Shown: piece after piece, positions 1 to 12,613 of the stretch
Numbering within the stretch: position 1 is the first letter of the stretch
Layout: each line of letters begins with the position of its first letter
Assembly: GCA_037954665.1 (NCBI GenBank)
Contig: JBBMOL010000066.1
Location: 1,054,001-1,118,000, forward strand
Length of the DNA: 64,000 nucleotides
Direction of reading: 5' to 3'
Source of the DNA: Laguncularia racemosa
Taxonomy: Eukaryota > Streptophyta > Magnoliopsida > Myrtales > Combretaceae
Program-made: the position numbers and the translations under genes
Notes under the pieces: generated by a model
The model's input: only the letters and a program-made list of their open reading frames with translations
What the model was told of the DNA's origin: nothing
Database searches by the model: none

Positions 1-2210
1 GAAGGTGATGAATGGAAAACCGCATTTAAAACAAAATATGGATTATATGAGTGGTTAGTAATGCCTTTCGGTTTAACTAATGCACCTAGTACTTTTATGA
101 GACTTATGAACCATGTTTTGAGGACTTTTATTGGCAAATTTGTGGTTGTCTATTTTGATGATATCCTTATTTACAACAAGAGCTTAGAAGACCATATATC
201 TCACTTGAGGGACGTTTTAGAAGTGCTTCGAAAGGAGCAATTATATGCTAACCTCAAAAAGTGCACTTTTTGCATAGACAAACTTGTGTTTCTTCGTTTT
301 ATTATGAGTGCACAGGGAATACAGGTTGATGAAGAGAAGATTCGTGCGATCCAAGAATGGCCTAGTCCAACTAATGTAAGTAATGTGCGGAGTTTTCATG
401 GCCTAGCGAGCTTTTACAAGAGGTTTGTGAAGGATTTCAGCACCATTGCAGCACCACTTACTAAGGTAATCAAGAAGAACATGGGGTTCAGATGGGGAGA
501 GCAACAAGAGAAGGCCTTTTAGATGCTTAAAAATAAGCTAACTTTTGCGCCATTATTTGCTTTACCTAATTTCTCTAAAACCTTTGAAATTGAGTGTGAT
601 GCTTCAGGAATAGGTATTGGAGCAGTACTCATGCAGGAGAGAAGACCAATTGCATTATTTAGCGAGAAGCTAAGTGGGGTAACCTTGAACTACTCTACTT
701 ATGACAAGGAGTTATATGCATTGATTCGAGTGCTGGAGACTTAACAACACTATCTTTGGCCAAAAGAGTTCGTGATCCACACTGATCATGAATCCTTGAA
801 GTACTTGAAGGGATAACATAAACTAAACAAAAGGCATGCTCGTTGGGTGGAATTCATCGAAACATTTCCCTATGTCATCCACTACAAGCAAGGTAAAGAG
901 AATGTTGTTGTTGATGCACTTTCTAGAAGGTATGCGCTTATCTCTACTCTTAGTTCTAGATTGCTTAGTTTTGAGCACATTAAGGAATTGTATGCTGCTG
1001 ATCGAGATTTTTGTGAAGAGTATGTGCATTGTGAGAAGAGTGGTCATGGTAAATTTTATAAACATGAAGGATTCTTGTTTAGGGAGAATAAACTATGCAT
1101 TCCAAATTGTTCTTTAAGGGAATTATTAGTGAGGGAGTCTCATGGAGGAGGTTTAATGGGGCATTTTGGAGTAGCTAAAACCTTAGGGGTTTTGCAGGAA
1201 CACTTCTATTGGCCTCACATGAAATGAGATGTTGAGAGGATTTGTGAGCAATGTGTCACTTGTAAGCAAGCAAAATCTAGAGTCCAACCTCATGGGCTTT
1301 ACACCCCACTTCCCATTCCTCATGAGTATTGGGTAGATATTTCTATGGATTTTGTGTTAGGATTACCCAGGTCTAGGCATGGTCGAGACTCTATTTTTGT
1401 AGTCGTGGATAGATTTTCTAAGATGACACATTTCATTCCTTGTCACAAAACAGATGATGCTTGCAATATTACTAATTTATTCTTTAGGGAAGTTGTGAGA
1501 TTGCATGGCATGCCTAGAACAATCGTATCGGATAAAGATGCTAAGTTCTTGAGTTACTTCTGGAAGACCCTGTCGGCTAAGTTAGGAACTAAGCTATTGT
1601 TTTCTACTACTTGTCATCCACAGACTGATGGTCAAACTGAGGTAGTAAATCAAACTTTATCTACTTTGTTAAAGGCAGTCATTAAAAAGAATATTAAAAG
1701 TTGGGAGGATTGTTTGCCGCATGTTGAATTTACCTATAATTGCACAATGCATTCTGCTACTAAGTTTACTCCTTTTGAAATTGTGTATGGTTTTAATCCA
1801 CTAACTCCTTTGGATTTATCACCTCTGCCTATTTCTGAGTATGCTAATCTAGATGGCAAGAAGAAAGCAGAATTTGTTAAACAAATCCATGAGAAGGCAA
1901 GGCTAAACATTGAGTGAAGAACAGAGCAGTATGTGAAATAAGCCAACAAGGGTCACCGATAAGCTGTCTTTGAACCTGGAGACTAGGTTTGGGTTCACAT
2001 GCGCAAAGAGCGGTTTCCTGTGCAGTATCGATCTAAATTACTTCCTAGAGGCGATTAACCATTTCAAATTCTTGAGCGCATCAATGATAATGCATACACG
2101 ATAGATTTTCCAGGTGAGTATCAAGTAAGTGCTACTTTTAATGTTACTGATCTGAGTCCTTTTGATGTAGGCGACGATTTGAGGACAAATCCTTTTCAAG
2201 AGGAGGGGAA
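1..2210 (+). pseudogene. Gypsy-1a pol remnant: RT, RNase H, integrase
   Basis: The reading frame is continuous through the whole stretch; no frameshift is needed, only in-frame stops break it (for example near 520, 742, 1225 and 1915). RT motifs are MPFGLTNAP (from 61) and the catalytic box VVYFDD (about 148-165), which has F where most elements have V. RNase H starts near 590 (ECDASGIGIGAVL) and includes HTDHESLKY. The integrase zinc region includes HFGVAKTL and CEQCVTCKQAK. The catalytic core has SMDFVLGLPRS, VSDKDAKF and TDGQTEVVNQ, so the three acidic residues are present. The C-terminus runs into the 3' LTR. With this many stops it cannot make a full product. Confidence 0.9.
2198..2210 (+). 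other. Polypurine tract of Gypsy-1a
   Basis: The purine run AAGAGGAGGGGAA lies directly before the TG that starts the 3' LTR. This is the usual plus-strand primer position for reverse transcription. Confidence 0.85.
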
Positions 2211-2912
2211 TGATGAGAGACAAGCCAAAAGGTAGAATGTGGATCCTCTTGAAGTGCCACCTGGATCAATCACAAGAGCTCGAGCGAAACGATTCAAGGA
2301 AGCACTTAATGGATTGATAAAGGATGTCCAAGAAGTCAGAAAGGATTGGAGCAACCATGAGAATGCACTTGCATTTGTACAAGTCATTCAAGGAGATCAA
2401 AGCATAGGAGGTCAATGTTGCCAGCCTTGACAACACTGGTGTAAACACTGCCGGCCTTGACTCGGCGTTGCCATCCACGCGCGATAGAGGGAGTACACCG
2501 GCTTACTACGCCGCCGGCCTTTATTCCCTGTTTGTTTTTTTTTTTTCGCGACTTTATGATGTTATGTCGTTTTGGGCTTTTATTATTACGAGTTGTAAAC
2601 CCTAATATAAGCTTCTAAGGTTGAGAACAGAACATAGAACACACATACAAGGTTGAATAACACATTTTGAGAGAATTCCTCTCTTGGTTCTCTAAAGAAC
2701 TTCTCTTGAACTTATCGGATTCCTTCTATGGCATTCATCCTGACTTATTAATCGGTCTTTCATCCTGATTGTGGCGTCAACAGAATATACCAAGGTTCTT
2801 GCCTCACTTATAGGCAACGGATTGCAGTTTCACTCGATTGTTTTGGCATCTTAGGTTGCAATTTGAACGTATTGGTATTGGGTTTCGTCACACGTGGGCA
2901 TGGTTTGTATCA
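2211..2912 (+). repeat. 3' LTR of Gypsy-1a
   Basis: It begins TGATGAGAGACAAGCC and ends GTATCA. It matches the Gypsy-1b LTR on both sides of a variable middle. The shared left part runs from GTGGATCCTCTTGAAGTGCC, and the shared right part from about 2550 includes GTCGTTTTG, GTAAACCCTAATATAA and TCGGTCTTTCATCC. The middle (about 2392-2526) is unrelated in length and content to the matching part of Gypsy-1b: here it is rich in GCCGGCCTT-type palindromes, there in ACACGGCCGTGT. Confidence 0.85.
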
Positions 2913-3059
2913 GTTTTCCTTAATAAAAAAATGAGTAAACAACCGGTGCATATATATAGGCTTATAAGGCAACAACCTGAGTAACAAATCAGGGCCAACT
3001 AAGCCATTATTAACAACTTAAGAAAAACAAGCTAACAGACTAGAGGACTTAATCAATGT

Positions 3060-6000
3060 CAAATCTAGACTTTGAATCATTCTTCAATAAATTCCAATAA
3101 CATGTTGTGTGCGGCTTTTTGACGAAAGGTTTAATCTTTGATGAGTCCACCTTCCATCTAGTAACGATTTTAAACTCCCACTAGCTTCGAATGATGATTT
3201 ATAAGCAAAGGGAGAGATAGAAACATCTTTGAGAAAATCAATTGGAAGTATTGATCCAAAAGTTCCAACTTCAAAACCTAGACCGATTGGGAATGTAATA
3301 CAAGTAGAAGACAAAAGTGCTGAGCCTCCATAGATGTCTCAAATACTTCAGATTTTGCTTCTTGGTTTTCCATGAAACAAGAGAAGAACCGTGAAACATG
3401 TAATACCTAGATAGTGATTTGTGATCAAGTGAACAAGAACCCCAATCAGCATCATAATAACCATGTAAGGATAAAGAACTTGAGGGGGAGAAAAACAGTC
3501 CTTGATCAAAAGTCCATGTCAAGCATTTTGAGAGATCAACTACAACACAAAGATGAGATGTGTGCAGAATTGCAACAAATTAGCTTAGCTGTTGTACTAA
3601 AAATATGATGTCTGGTCATGTTATTGTAAGATACAATAAGAAACTAATAGTGCGTCAATAACAAGAAGAATCTTTCATTGAGAGAAAGGAACCTTCATGG
3701 GCTTTGCACTTATCAAACCAACATCCTTAAGTATATCCAAGAGAAACTTGCATTGGTGAAGTAGAAAACTAGGAGAAGTATGATAGGTTTCAATCCCCAA
3801 AAAGAATCAGACATCGGCCAAGTCTTTGATAGTAAAGGTATGATGAATAGCTCCTTTAACATTGGTAATAGTAGGTAACAAAGTCCCTACAACCAAAACA
3901 TCATCAACATACACCAACGTGGCTAAGAACTCATTACCACGAGATCTAGTAAAGTGGGAATAATCATTTTTAAACTGCTTAAAGCTCAAAGAAGTAATGA
4001 AATTAGTAAATTTTTTATTCCATTATTAAGAAGGTTGTTTAAGTCCATAAAGAGACTTAACAAGCTTGCAAAATTGTCCTAGTTGTGCTAAAGAATTACC
4101 CTCCAATGAATGTATATAGATCTCTTCATCCAAATGACCATGCAAGAAACAATATTAACATCAAGTTGATGCACAAACCACCTTTTAACAACAGTAACAA
4201 TGAACAAAACTTTGATTGTAATAGGTTTAGCAATAGGAGAAAAAGTGTGAACATAATCAATCCCTTTAACTTATGTATACCCTTTGACAACTAAATGAAT
4301 TTTAAACCTTTCTACTAAACCATTAGGTTTGTATTTGATTTTACATGCCCATTTTGAGCCAATGGCTTTCTTTCTTAGAGGTGAAGAAGTAAGCTCCCAA
4401 GTTTGATTAGACTCAAGAGCTAACAACTCTTTGTGCATTACTTTTACACATTTAGGATCCTTCTTAACTTCTTGGTAATTCCGTGGCTCATAAATAGTAA
4501 ATACATTAGATAGAGGTGTTAGTCTTTTAGAAGGTTGTTAAATGTTTGAGAAGAGAAAAGAAGATATAAGGTAGAAGATGAAGAAGACATAATAGTAGTT
4601 GTTGCTGGTACTGATGAAGTCAATTGAACATTATGAATAAAATCATTAAGCCAGTTTAGTGGTTGACTAGTACATTCTGATCTCTTAATAAAAGATAAAA
4701 GTTTATGATTATAATGAGAAGTAGAAGAAGAAGGATTGGGGATTAATGAAGAGGGATGGACATGGTGTGTTGAGAAAATGTCAGTAAATGTTTGTGAGGG
4801 GAACAAAAGAACAAATTGGTTTGATGAGATGGAGCTAGTTAAATCTATTGGATTTTGAAAAGGAAGCAACATGTAAGATGTTAACTAACAAAGATTTTAT
4901 AAGAAGTGTGGTCATAGAGTTTATATGCTTTTTGATTAGATGAATAGCCTAAAAATACACAACAATGAGCTTTAGTGTCAAATTTATCATTAGAATTATC
5001 CACAATAATAGCATAGCACAAGTAGCCAAAGGTTTAAATAAGAGGGTTCTTTTTGAAACAAAAGCTCATAAGGTGTTTTCTGCTGAAAATTTTGTATATA
5101 CATCATATTAATAACAGAGGTAGTAGTTAATATGCATTCTATCTAAAATTGTTTTGGTAAATTGGCATAAATTCTTAAAGCACATGCTATATCTAAGGGA
5201 TGTCAATGCTTTCTCTTAATAATGTCATTTTGTTGTAGAGTGTATTTCATGGTTTTTTTTTAATGAACAATTTCATGTGTTTTGAATAGATTTTAGCATT
5301 CAAAAGAAAGAAATTTACTCCTATTGTATATATGAATTGTTTTTGATAATGTTTGGAAATATTTTTTAATATAAGCAAAGAAAGCACTTAAGGGTTTGAT
5401 GTTTGTGCTAAAGCAAATATGTCCAAGTACATCTACTCATGTCTTCTACTATTATAAGAAAAAATTAGCACCAAAGATTAAAGGGGGTATTATAGTGTCT
5501 CTATAAATTGACATGTATAAGCTCAAAAATGTGAGAAGAATAAGAAAAATTAGAATGAAAAGGCAATCTATGTGACTTAGCATGTTGACAAGTGTCACAT
5601 ATCAAATGTTCAAAATTTGCATCATTATAAGTTGGAACATGTTTAAGTCTTAAAAATGCAATGTGTCCAAGTCTATTATGCAACAATTCAATAGGCACTA
5701 TATTAGACTAATTTGAAACAAAATCATAAAAATAAGAACTAGAAACATCATAATAAGTATTATTGATCGCATTTACACTAGGCTTAGACTTTATTACATA
5801 AAGTCCATTTTGAACATCAGCTTTGGCAACAACTTCTTTAGTGTTATGATCCTAAAACAAACAATTATGTGAAGTAAACAAAGCAATTAGATTAGTTTGA
5901 ACAAGCAATTTAGAGTTGACAACAAGTTACAAGCCAAGTTTGGAACATATAATACATTATAAAGTGTTATATGGTTTAATAAAGGAATACTCCCAACTAT

Positions 6001-7137
6001 ATGAACAAATTTGGTAGTAGCATTAAGGAGTTTAATTCAAATAGGGTTAGAAAGTGCATGTTTTTCAACTAAAGATGATAAAATGGAGTCATGTGATCTG
6101 CAGTGCTCGTGTTTACTATCCAATCACTCATTTTATCACCAATTTGATCATTTGAAGCAAAGAAAGAACTAAAAAAGGTATACTGACCTATAAAGTGAGT
6201 AGAAACCACATTTTCATATTCATGGTGTTCCCCTTTTAGCATTTTAATAGCCTTATGACAAATCTTCGAAACCAACTTAGTATCATTCAACAAGATTTTC
6301 TAAAAACTAGAACATATATTGCTCTCATTAAGTAGATTATCACTTTGATATGCCATAACATTTATCGTGCTAAAAATCTAAGTTTCTTCTTTTTTTTCTT
6401 ATAGATTTTAATGCCACTCTAAATATTTAATAAGCTTAAAACAATTCCCAAATGAATGCCCACTTTTCTTATAGTGTGAACAAGAAATTTTAGTTCCCAA
6501 CCCCCCTTGCTTGTCTTTCTTTTCCATATTGACAGCTCTAGATTGATTTCTCACATTACATGCACAACTTTCATCAACATAAGCAAGAGCCCCTAACATT
6601 TTCTTTCACTTCTCAACTTAGTGTGCCAAATAATAAGTTATACTAACTATAAGAAGTGATTTTAAAGAAAGCACATGATTTTTCATAAACATCATTAAGC
6701 CTCATCAAGAAAAGCATGAGCTTATTTTTATTTTCATTTTTTCAACAAAATTTCCAACCAAATCATAGGAACAAGCATCTAGTGATCCATATATGCACTC
6801 AAGAAAGTCACACAAACTATTTAACTCATCCTAAAGCCTCTTGAGTCTATTATAGTATAATGCTGTAGTTTAAGTTTCCCATTTAATATTTGTGATTTCA
6901 TGTTGTAATTGATAAAAAAATGAACCATTTGTTTGTCCAAATCTTTCACATATATCATCCCACAACTCTTCAGAACACTTAGCATACATAAAACTTTTGG
7001 ACAATTCTTTCAACATTAAATTAAGTATCCAACATCGTATCATATAGTCACATCTAAGCCACCTTTGCCAATCATTTACATTATTTTTCAATTTTGAACA
7101 AGTTCCATCGATAAATCTTAATTTCACTTTAGCTCCT
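3060..7137 (-). pseudogene. Copia-C gag-pol remnant
   Basis: Read from high to low coordinates. Gag similarity runs 7127-6870 (SKSFMYAKCSEELWDDICER, typical of plant UBN2-type gag). The zinc knuckle near 6480-6440 reads CSHYKKSGHSFGNC, so the second Cys is Tyr. The protease near 6120 reads WIVNTSTADHM, with the catalytic Asp replaced by Asn. The integrase zinc region (5690-5560) has HNRLGHIAF and CDTCQHAKSHRLPF. RT has LVYVDDVLV near 3900. RNase H near 3450 has GYYDADWGSC and VSWKTKKQ, followed by a frameshift. Many stops and shifts make it non-coding. Confidence 0.8.
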
Positions 7138-7353
7138 AGGGGTCAGTTTAATTGATCTACTCTACGCAAGAAAGTCAGATCCATCAAAAACTAAATTTGC
7201 AATAATAGATCCTAGATTATCAGATCAAGATAGATAAAGTGGATCATTATATGATAATGTCTATTGGTTAAATAGCCATGAGTGAATCAATTAAAAAAAA
7301 TCTACTTAATTCAAACAATTTTGAATTAGTAAAGTATTGATTGAATTACCTTT

Positions 7354-7365
7354 GCTCTGATAACA
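7354..7365 (-). other. Primer-binding site of Copia-C
   Basis: The minus strand reads TGTTATCAGAGC directly after the LTR end (CACTTCACA). This is one base off TGGTATCAGAGC, the complement of the initiator Met-tRNA 3' end. Confidence 0.7.
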
Positions 7366-7650
7366 TGTGAAGTGATCAACAATGAAATTTCAATGAAGAT
7401 TCATTTTAAAAAACAATTAGAAGTATTCAAAATATAGAGAATAGAGAGTCAAAGTTTGTTGGTATGAGTTAGTTAATTTTGTTATTACTACTGAAGTATG
7501 CATATGTATATACAAGTAATGCTAGCTCACGTGTGAATACAAGTAAGAATCAAAATTGACACACATGATAAATAAAACTATATCTAAGTAAGAACTATAT
7601 ACAAAACTATATACACTATATATATCATGCCTCAAATCTCAACAACCTTA
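7366..7650 (-). repeat. 5' LTR of Copia-C (outer edge approximate)
   Basis: The segment ends, on the minus strand, in CA immediately before the primer site. It contains repeated TATATA stretches (near 7600-7625). No second copy was found, so the outer edge is a guess. Confidence 0.5.
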
Positions 7651-10517
7651 GCAAAATTAGCCAAATAATCAATAACTGTATCAACTTCTCTAAAGCATGT
7701 TAAATCATCAATCACACTCATGAAGTAGACTCAGAGTACATGATATTCTAAGAGATCACCTTTATCTCAAATGAAGACACTTCTTTGACTCCCTACCCTT
7801 TTTCTAATATACTTTTTAAATTTAAGATTTAGTACTCTTTTTCTTGAATTTCATCATAATTGAGCTTTTTCGGGATCAAGATTCTATTATGATGGAAATG
7901 TCATAAGATATTAAGATTTTATGAGTCAAATCCATTCAAATGGCTTTTTAATATAAATAAAATCTTATAATTGCCCATGCATCAAATAATTTTGACAAAT
8001 ATTGTTACATTAAATCAAAGGGGATTATCAATGGACTTCTTAAAGCATTTTATGGAAATCTTGAGATCTTTAATTTTAAAAATATGATAAGAAAGATTAT
8101 AATAAGTATAGAAAATATAGATGTATTGGACATTTAGTTGATTATTCAAGCTACCTTGATGGGAATATGAACAATTTAAGAGTATATGATTAGTATGTCA
8201 TAGAATTAATATGATGTTATCACCAAAAAGAGGCATGGTGCTATGCTAGTTATTTCATATTAGAGCAAGAAATAAGGATGATGTAAGTGAAAGTATTATG
8301 ATTATGTTAGATGTTGATGCTATAATTGAAGATATTGGATATATTGATGTAGAGTTTGAAATCAGTGTTGTGTTTAAATTAAAAAATGATGAGAATGTCA
8401 TGGAGACTTTATCTTAAAAGACATTAGTGATCTTTGAGGTTGTAAATTCCAAAGAGGACATAAAAAATATCACTTGAGATCTATCATGGCAATTTCAACA
8501 AGAAGACACCTTATTCGAGAGGTATCAAGTCAAATAATCAAATATTCAAACTTAAAAAAATTATGTACTTTAGTGAACATCATACATTCAATCACAATCA
8601 CTCAATAACCACAACTAAGCAAACAACACATCACACCACATGAATACATGCAAAAACACACATTCAAAAATCATAACTTTAATCTCAAACATATAATTGA
8701 ACAATGAGAAATTAGTACTTATTGCAAATCCACGAATAGTGCATTGTAAATCCGCGAATAGTGCATCTTGCCAATGCCTCTCATATGATGTGCCTAAATT
8801 CCATAAGTTGAATCTAAGTACCATCAAAATTCAGGTTGAATCGATTTAATGGTTTTAAAATTTGGGTTTATGAGATTTCTAATTATAAAAGAGGTACTTT
8901 TTAATGGTTTTTGTTACTTTTGAATGAGAAAATAAAGATATGAATGAGTTGGAGTTTAATATTATGCATCAATCACCGAATTGAATTAGGGGTTAGTTAT
9001 GAAAATGATAATATGCACAATCCATAATTAATCAAAGAGATGATTAATGAAATTCAATATGCCACATGATTCTATTACTCATGGATTTGCCATAATCAGT
9101 TAAGATTGACTAGTAAGAGCAATCTTTGAATGAGTAATTTCAAACAAGAAAATTAGAGTTAGTTGATATACAATGAACTCATAATGAATAATATATAAGA
9201 AAACCTTGAAATAGTCTTGGTAATCAAGAACATAAAATAGATAAAATAAATTAAATAAAATTGCAATGGCTTGCATAACTGGGAGGTCATTTGAATGGTA
9301 AGTTGAGTCATTTGAATGGCATGATAGCATAACAAGGTTAGTATATGAATGACATGAACTTCATTTAAATGACATGTCATTTCATTCTAATGAAGTGGTC
9401 TAGAGTTCCATTTCCTCCTTTTCAAGCAATCAATTTAGTTTCCCTACTTGCTTGGGCTGACTTAAACTTACTTCTACAAGTTCCTTGCCTTTAGGCTATA
9501 AAATGTGGAAATAATGGAATTTTGAAAATTAGTGGAGAAATCGTTTTGGGAAGAGATTATTGCTATTTTTTGAGGATGTTTTAGAGATTGTATGGTAGTG
9601 TGGAGTATTCTAGATCAAGTTTTATGGATATGAACTTAACTAAGGGTACCTTAAGTTAAGTCTCTAACAAGATGGGACAAAATCTAGTGAAAAAAGAGTT
9701 AAAAGGAGTCAACTAGACTACAAGGTAATCAAATATATTAAGGCTAGGAGGAAATACAACTAATCAAATCATAAAAGTCGTTGATCATATTTTACCTAAG
9801 GAAAGTTTAGTAAACCATTCTCCCTTATAGTCAATCAATTTTGTTTACTTTTTGGTTTTTGGAGTTAGATTAAAATATTTAAGTGTAATTAAGGTTTTAA
9901 TTTATTCTCATATGCATAATTATAGGATTCTATTTTAGAGTTATATTTTTGTAAGTTGGTGAGCCAATTCTAAGTACGTGGGATACTATTGTGTAATAGA
10001 TGTACATGTAAGACTAAACAAAACAACCTAAAAACAATTTGACTTTAAATTTTGTTCACAATTTGTACTTATGTTTAGGCTAGAATTCAGATATATTGTT
10101 CATGGCCTTTTATACTTGTATTGAGGTTAAGATCCAGATAAGCTAGTCATGGACTAAGAATTTATCACTTGTATTAATTTGAATATTTAAGATAAAGTGC
10201 TTAATAGTTAAGCATTAATGCCACCATGGGTAAATACACAATTTATCAATTTAACTAAATTGAAGTAGACACAAGTCAAGAATTCGAGGTAACCTATTCA
10301 ACAAGTTGCAATGTGGTATAGGCCACTGTTGTGAACTTTGAATAGTGGAGTGGACTACTAATGATTGATAGGATCCATGAACCTAATATAAGAAGATTTA
10401 TATTATGCTGTGAGTTAGATTTAGATATTAGGATTATTGCATCTAAAAGATTCAATTTTGTTGCTAGGATGTTGAGTTGTTTATACTACTCCCTACCTAA
10501 ACAAGGTAAAGTATGAT
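7651..10517. other. AT-rich intergenic stretch, no gene seen
   Basis: No coding similarity was recognised on either strand. The only structure noted is near 9285-9385: CATTTGAATGG occurs twice about 21 bp apart, followed by the perfect 16-bp palindrome AAATGACATGTCATTT (9367-9382). Confidence 0.5.
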
Positions 10518-11002
10518 TGCTATAAGAAAAAAGAGCAATTACAATTGTAAATAAAGAAAATTTTTAAACAATTGCTACAATTGCCTATTTATAATAACAA
10601 TTTTGTGTTTAGTAAATACTTATTACAGCTTTTTGTTTTTTCATACTATAGCAATTACTTTTACATTAGGGTTATATTAAAAAACATTAATATAAAAAAA
10701 TGTTACTCAATGTACTGTGCAATTGTAGCATGCCTAACACTTTTAAATCATTTGTAAGCCAAGGCAATTTAAAAGTGCTAGGAATACTATAATAGCAAAA
10801 ATGCAAAAACAATTTCAATGTTTTTCCTATATTGCAAAATTTTGAATGTGTCCCTAATGTATCAATTATTATTATAGCAGGGGAAAAAATGTTGTAGTAA
10901 GTACTCATTAAAAATAGAGTTGCTACATAAATTGGTGACTCTAATAGTTATTCATAATTGGCCACTAATTTATTATCACAATTGCTCTGTTTTCTTGTAG
11001 TG
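10518..11002. mobile_element. Small non-autonomous CACTA-like DNA transposon
   Basis: The right end, read on the minus strand from 11002, is CACTACAAGAAAACAGAGCA, the classic plant CACTA (En/Spm) terminus. The left end (from 10518) reads TGCTATAAGAAAAAAGAGCA and is its decayed inverted partner. The flanking triplets are GAT (10515-10517) and AAT (11003-11005), a 2/3 match to the 3-bp target duplication expected of CACTA elements. The ~485-bp AT-rich interior has no transposase. Confidence 0.7.
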
Positions 11003-11380
11003 AATTATTTAGGCATACTTGCAATTTGACATTTTGTATGTGCTTTATGCACTTTTTTACTGCTAGGCTTTATGGCATGTTTAAGATTGTTATAATTTAA
11101 GTGAAAGTTATTATTTGGATTTGTTAGTTATTATAACCTGAGTTATGATTTGTTAATTGGATGAGGGAACAACATTAGTATAACAAATAACTATGACTTT
11201 CTGATGAACTAGGCAAGGTTCTTGTTTTAACAATGAAAATAGGTATATTGATAATTTGATGATAAATTTCAACTATTATAAATATGTAAGTTGTTCTTTT
11301 CTAAAGATAAGTTGATGTATGTTTGAGATGATGAGGCATAGTTATGACTTTTGAGATTTTGGAACAAATATTTATATATG

Positions 11381-11381
<1 letters not shown>

Positions 11382-11413
<32 letters not shown>
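11382..11413. repeat. (CA)16 microsatellite
   Basis: Uninterrupted CA dinucleotides for about 32 bases, followed by a short TA run. Likely length-polymorphic. Confidence 0.95.
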
Positions 11414-11420
<7 letters not shown>

Positions 11421-12575
11421 TATTTATTGTAAGTTAAATCTTAGAGTCTTGCATGTCCCCTCACATATTGGAATATATGTTAAATTTGTTATATTCTAAT
11501 AATCTTATGGTAAGATAATCAAAATGGGAGTCTCGGTGGTGATACGGATATTCTTCTTGAGTTTCCTCTTGCAGTTGTATTCCTCTATTATGATTTTTAT
11601 CTTCCATTGTACCTTTACTTGGACAAGTTAAGGTGCACACCATGTGAAATCTCAAAATTACTATAGTCATAATATGGAAGTAAAAAATGGATGAGAAAAA
11701 GAAAGGTGTGTAGCTTAAATAAAAATGAAACTTTACATACTACTCCTCTTTTCACACACTAAAATCAATTTAATTAGTAGAAAACAATAGCAACAGTGAA
11801 ACATCTATACAACCATAAATATTATATTTACAATATTTCATATTTGAATCCTCTTTATACTTTGTCATTTTTGTTTTTGTTTTTACGTAATAGTAAGAGA
11901 AAAGAAAATATAACTGTAGAAACTTTTACTATATAAATGAACTAATAAACTTTGTCCATGGTGTTTTTGCAAGTAGGGATGCAACCAAGGTGGGTTGTTA
12001 TAAGGTACTTGACTAACTAACTCGATAAAAACCTTATAGGGTTTAGGATTGGGTTTTAGGATATGGAATAAAACCCAACAGGATTTAAGGTTGGGTTGTT
12101 ATAGGGAACTTGACTAACTACATTGCATTTAGCATTTGTATTGCATTTAATATTTCAATTTCAACTTTTGTGTTTTCTCCAATCTACAGTCTAGTCTATC
12201 CAAAGTCCACTATCCATTGACATAACTCTATAGTTCACTCGGCAAGGCAACTTGTAGTCGTCACTTGCTAACGACAAACTAGTTGTCCAAAGTGGAGACC
12301 ATGTCCTTACTCTTACTCCTTAAAAACATAAATTAGACTTCACTCTTCAGTGCTTTAGAGTTTCTTATTTTCTTTTCTTTTTTCTCTCTCTACAAATAGT
12401 CACACATTACTTCAAGTTCACAGCTCTCACCTTTACTTTTCAAATTTCACCCTCACCCTTGGGCATTTTCGACATTCTTTTCCCGATTTCTTCCTTCTAT
12501 CTTCTTAAAAAAAAAATGAAAACCTAATCTTGCCCTTCTTTTTTACTTGTAAAATTTATGTGTTGAAAAAAAAGA

Positions 12576-12613
12576 GGGGGGGGGGGGGGGGGGGGGTGTG
12601 GGGGTGGGGGGTA
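12576..12613 (+). repeat. Poly-G run (21 G) with following G clusters
   Basis: Twenty-one consecutive G (12576-12596) are followed by TGTGGGGGTGGGGGGT. The stretch could fold as a G-quadruplex, or its length could be a sequencing or assembly artefact. Confidence 0.9.

Larger units (their letters stand above)
1..2912 (+). mobile_element. Gypsy-1a: 3' part of a Ty3/gypsy LTR retrotransposon
   Basis: The window opens inside the reverse transcriptase of a plus-strand element. Order is RT, RNase H, integrase, polypurine tract, 3' LTR. A second copy of the same family (Gypsy-1b, 17566-20557) supplies the missing gag and lets the LTR edges be placed. The RT-RNase H-integrase order defines Ty3/gypsy. 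The 5' half lies outside the window. The LTR ends at a CA (2912), after which sequence homologous to Gypsy-1b stops and copia-like sequence begins, so this element probably inserted into Copia-C. That order is inferred, because the other edge cannot be seen. Confidence 0.9.
2913..7650 (-). mobile_element. Copia-C: decayed Ty1/copia retrotransposon
   Basis: On the minus strand the order is LTR (7650 down to 7366), primer site, gag, zinc knuckle, protease, integrase, RT and RNase H (to about 3060). Integrase before RT defines Ty1/copia. The 3' LTR could not be confirmed: 2913-3030 has a TATA-like stretch (TATATATATGCACC on the minus strand) but does not clearly match 7366-7650, probably because Gypsy-1a cut it. 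The outer LTR edge near 7650 is approximate. Confidence 0.75.

Noticed and set aside
2913..3030. 3' LTR of Copia-C
   Set aside because: It has a TATA-like stretch but does not align with the LTR at 7366-7650; only listed as part of the element.
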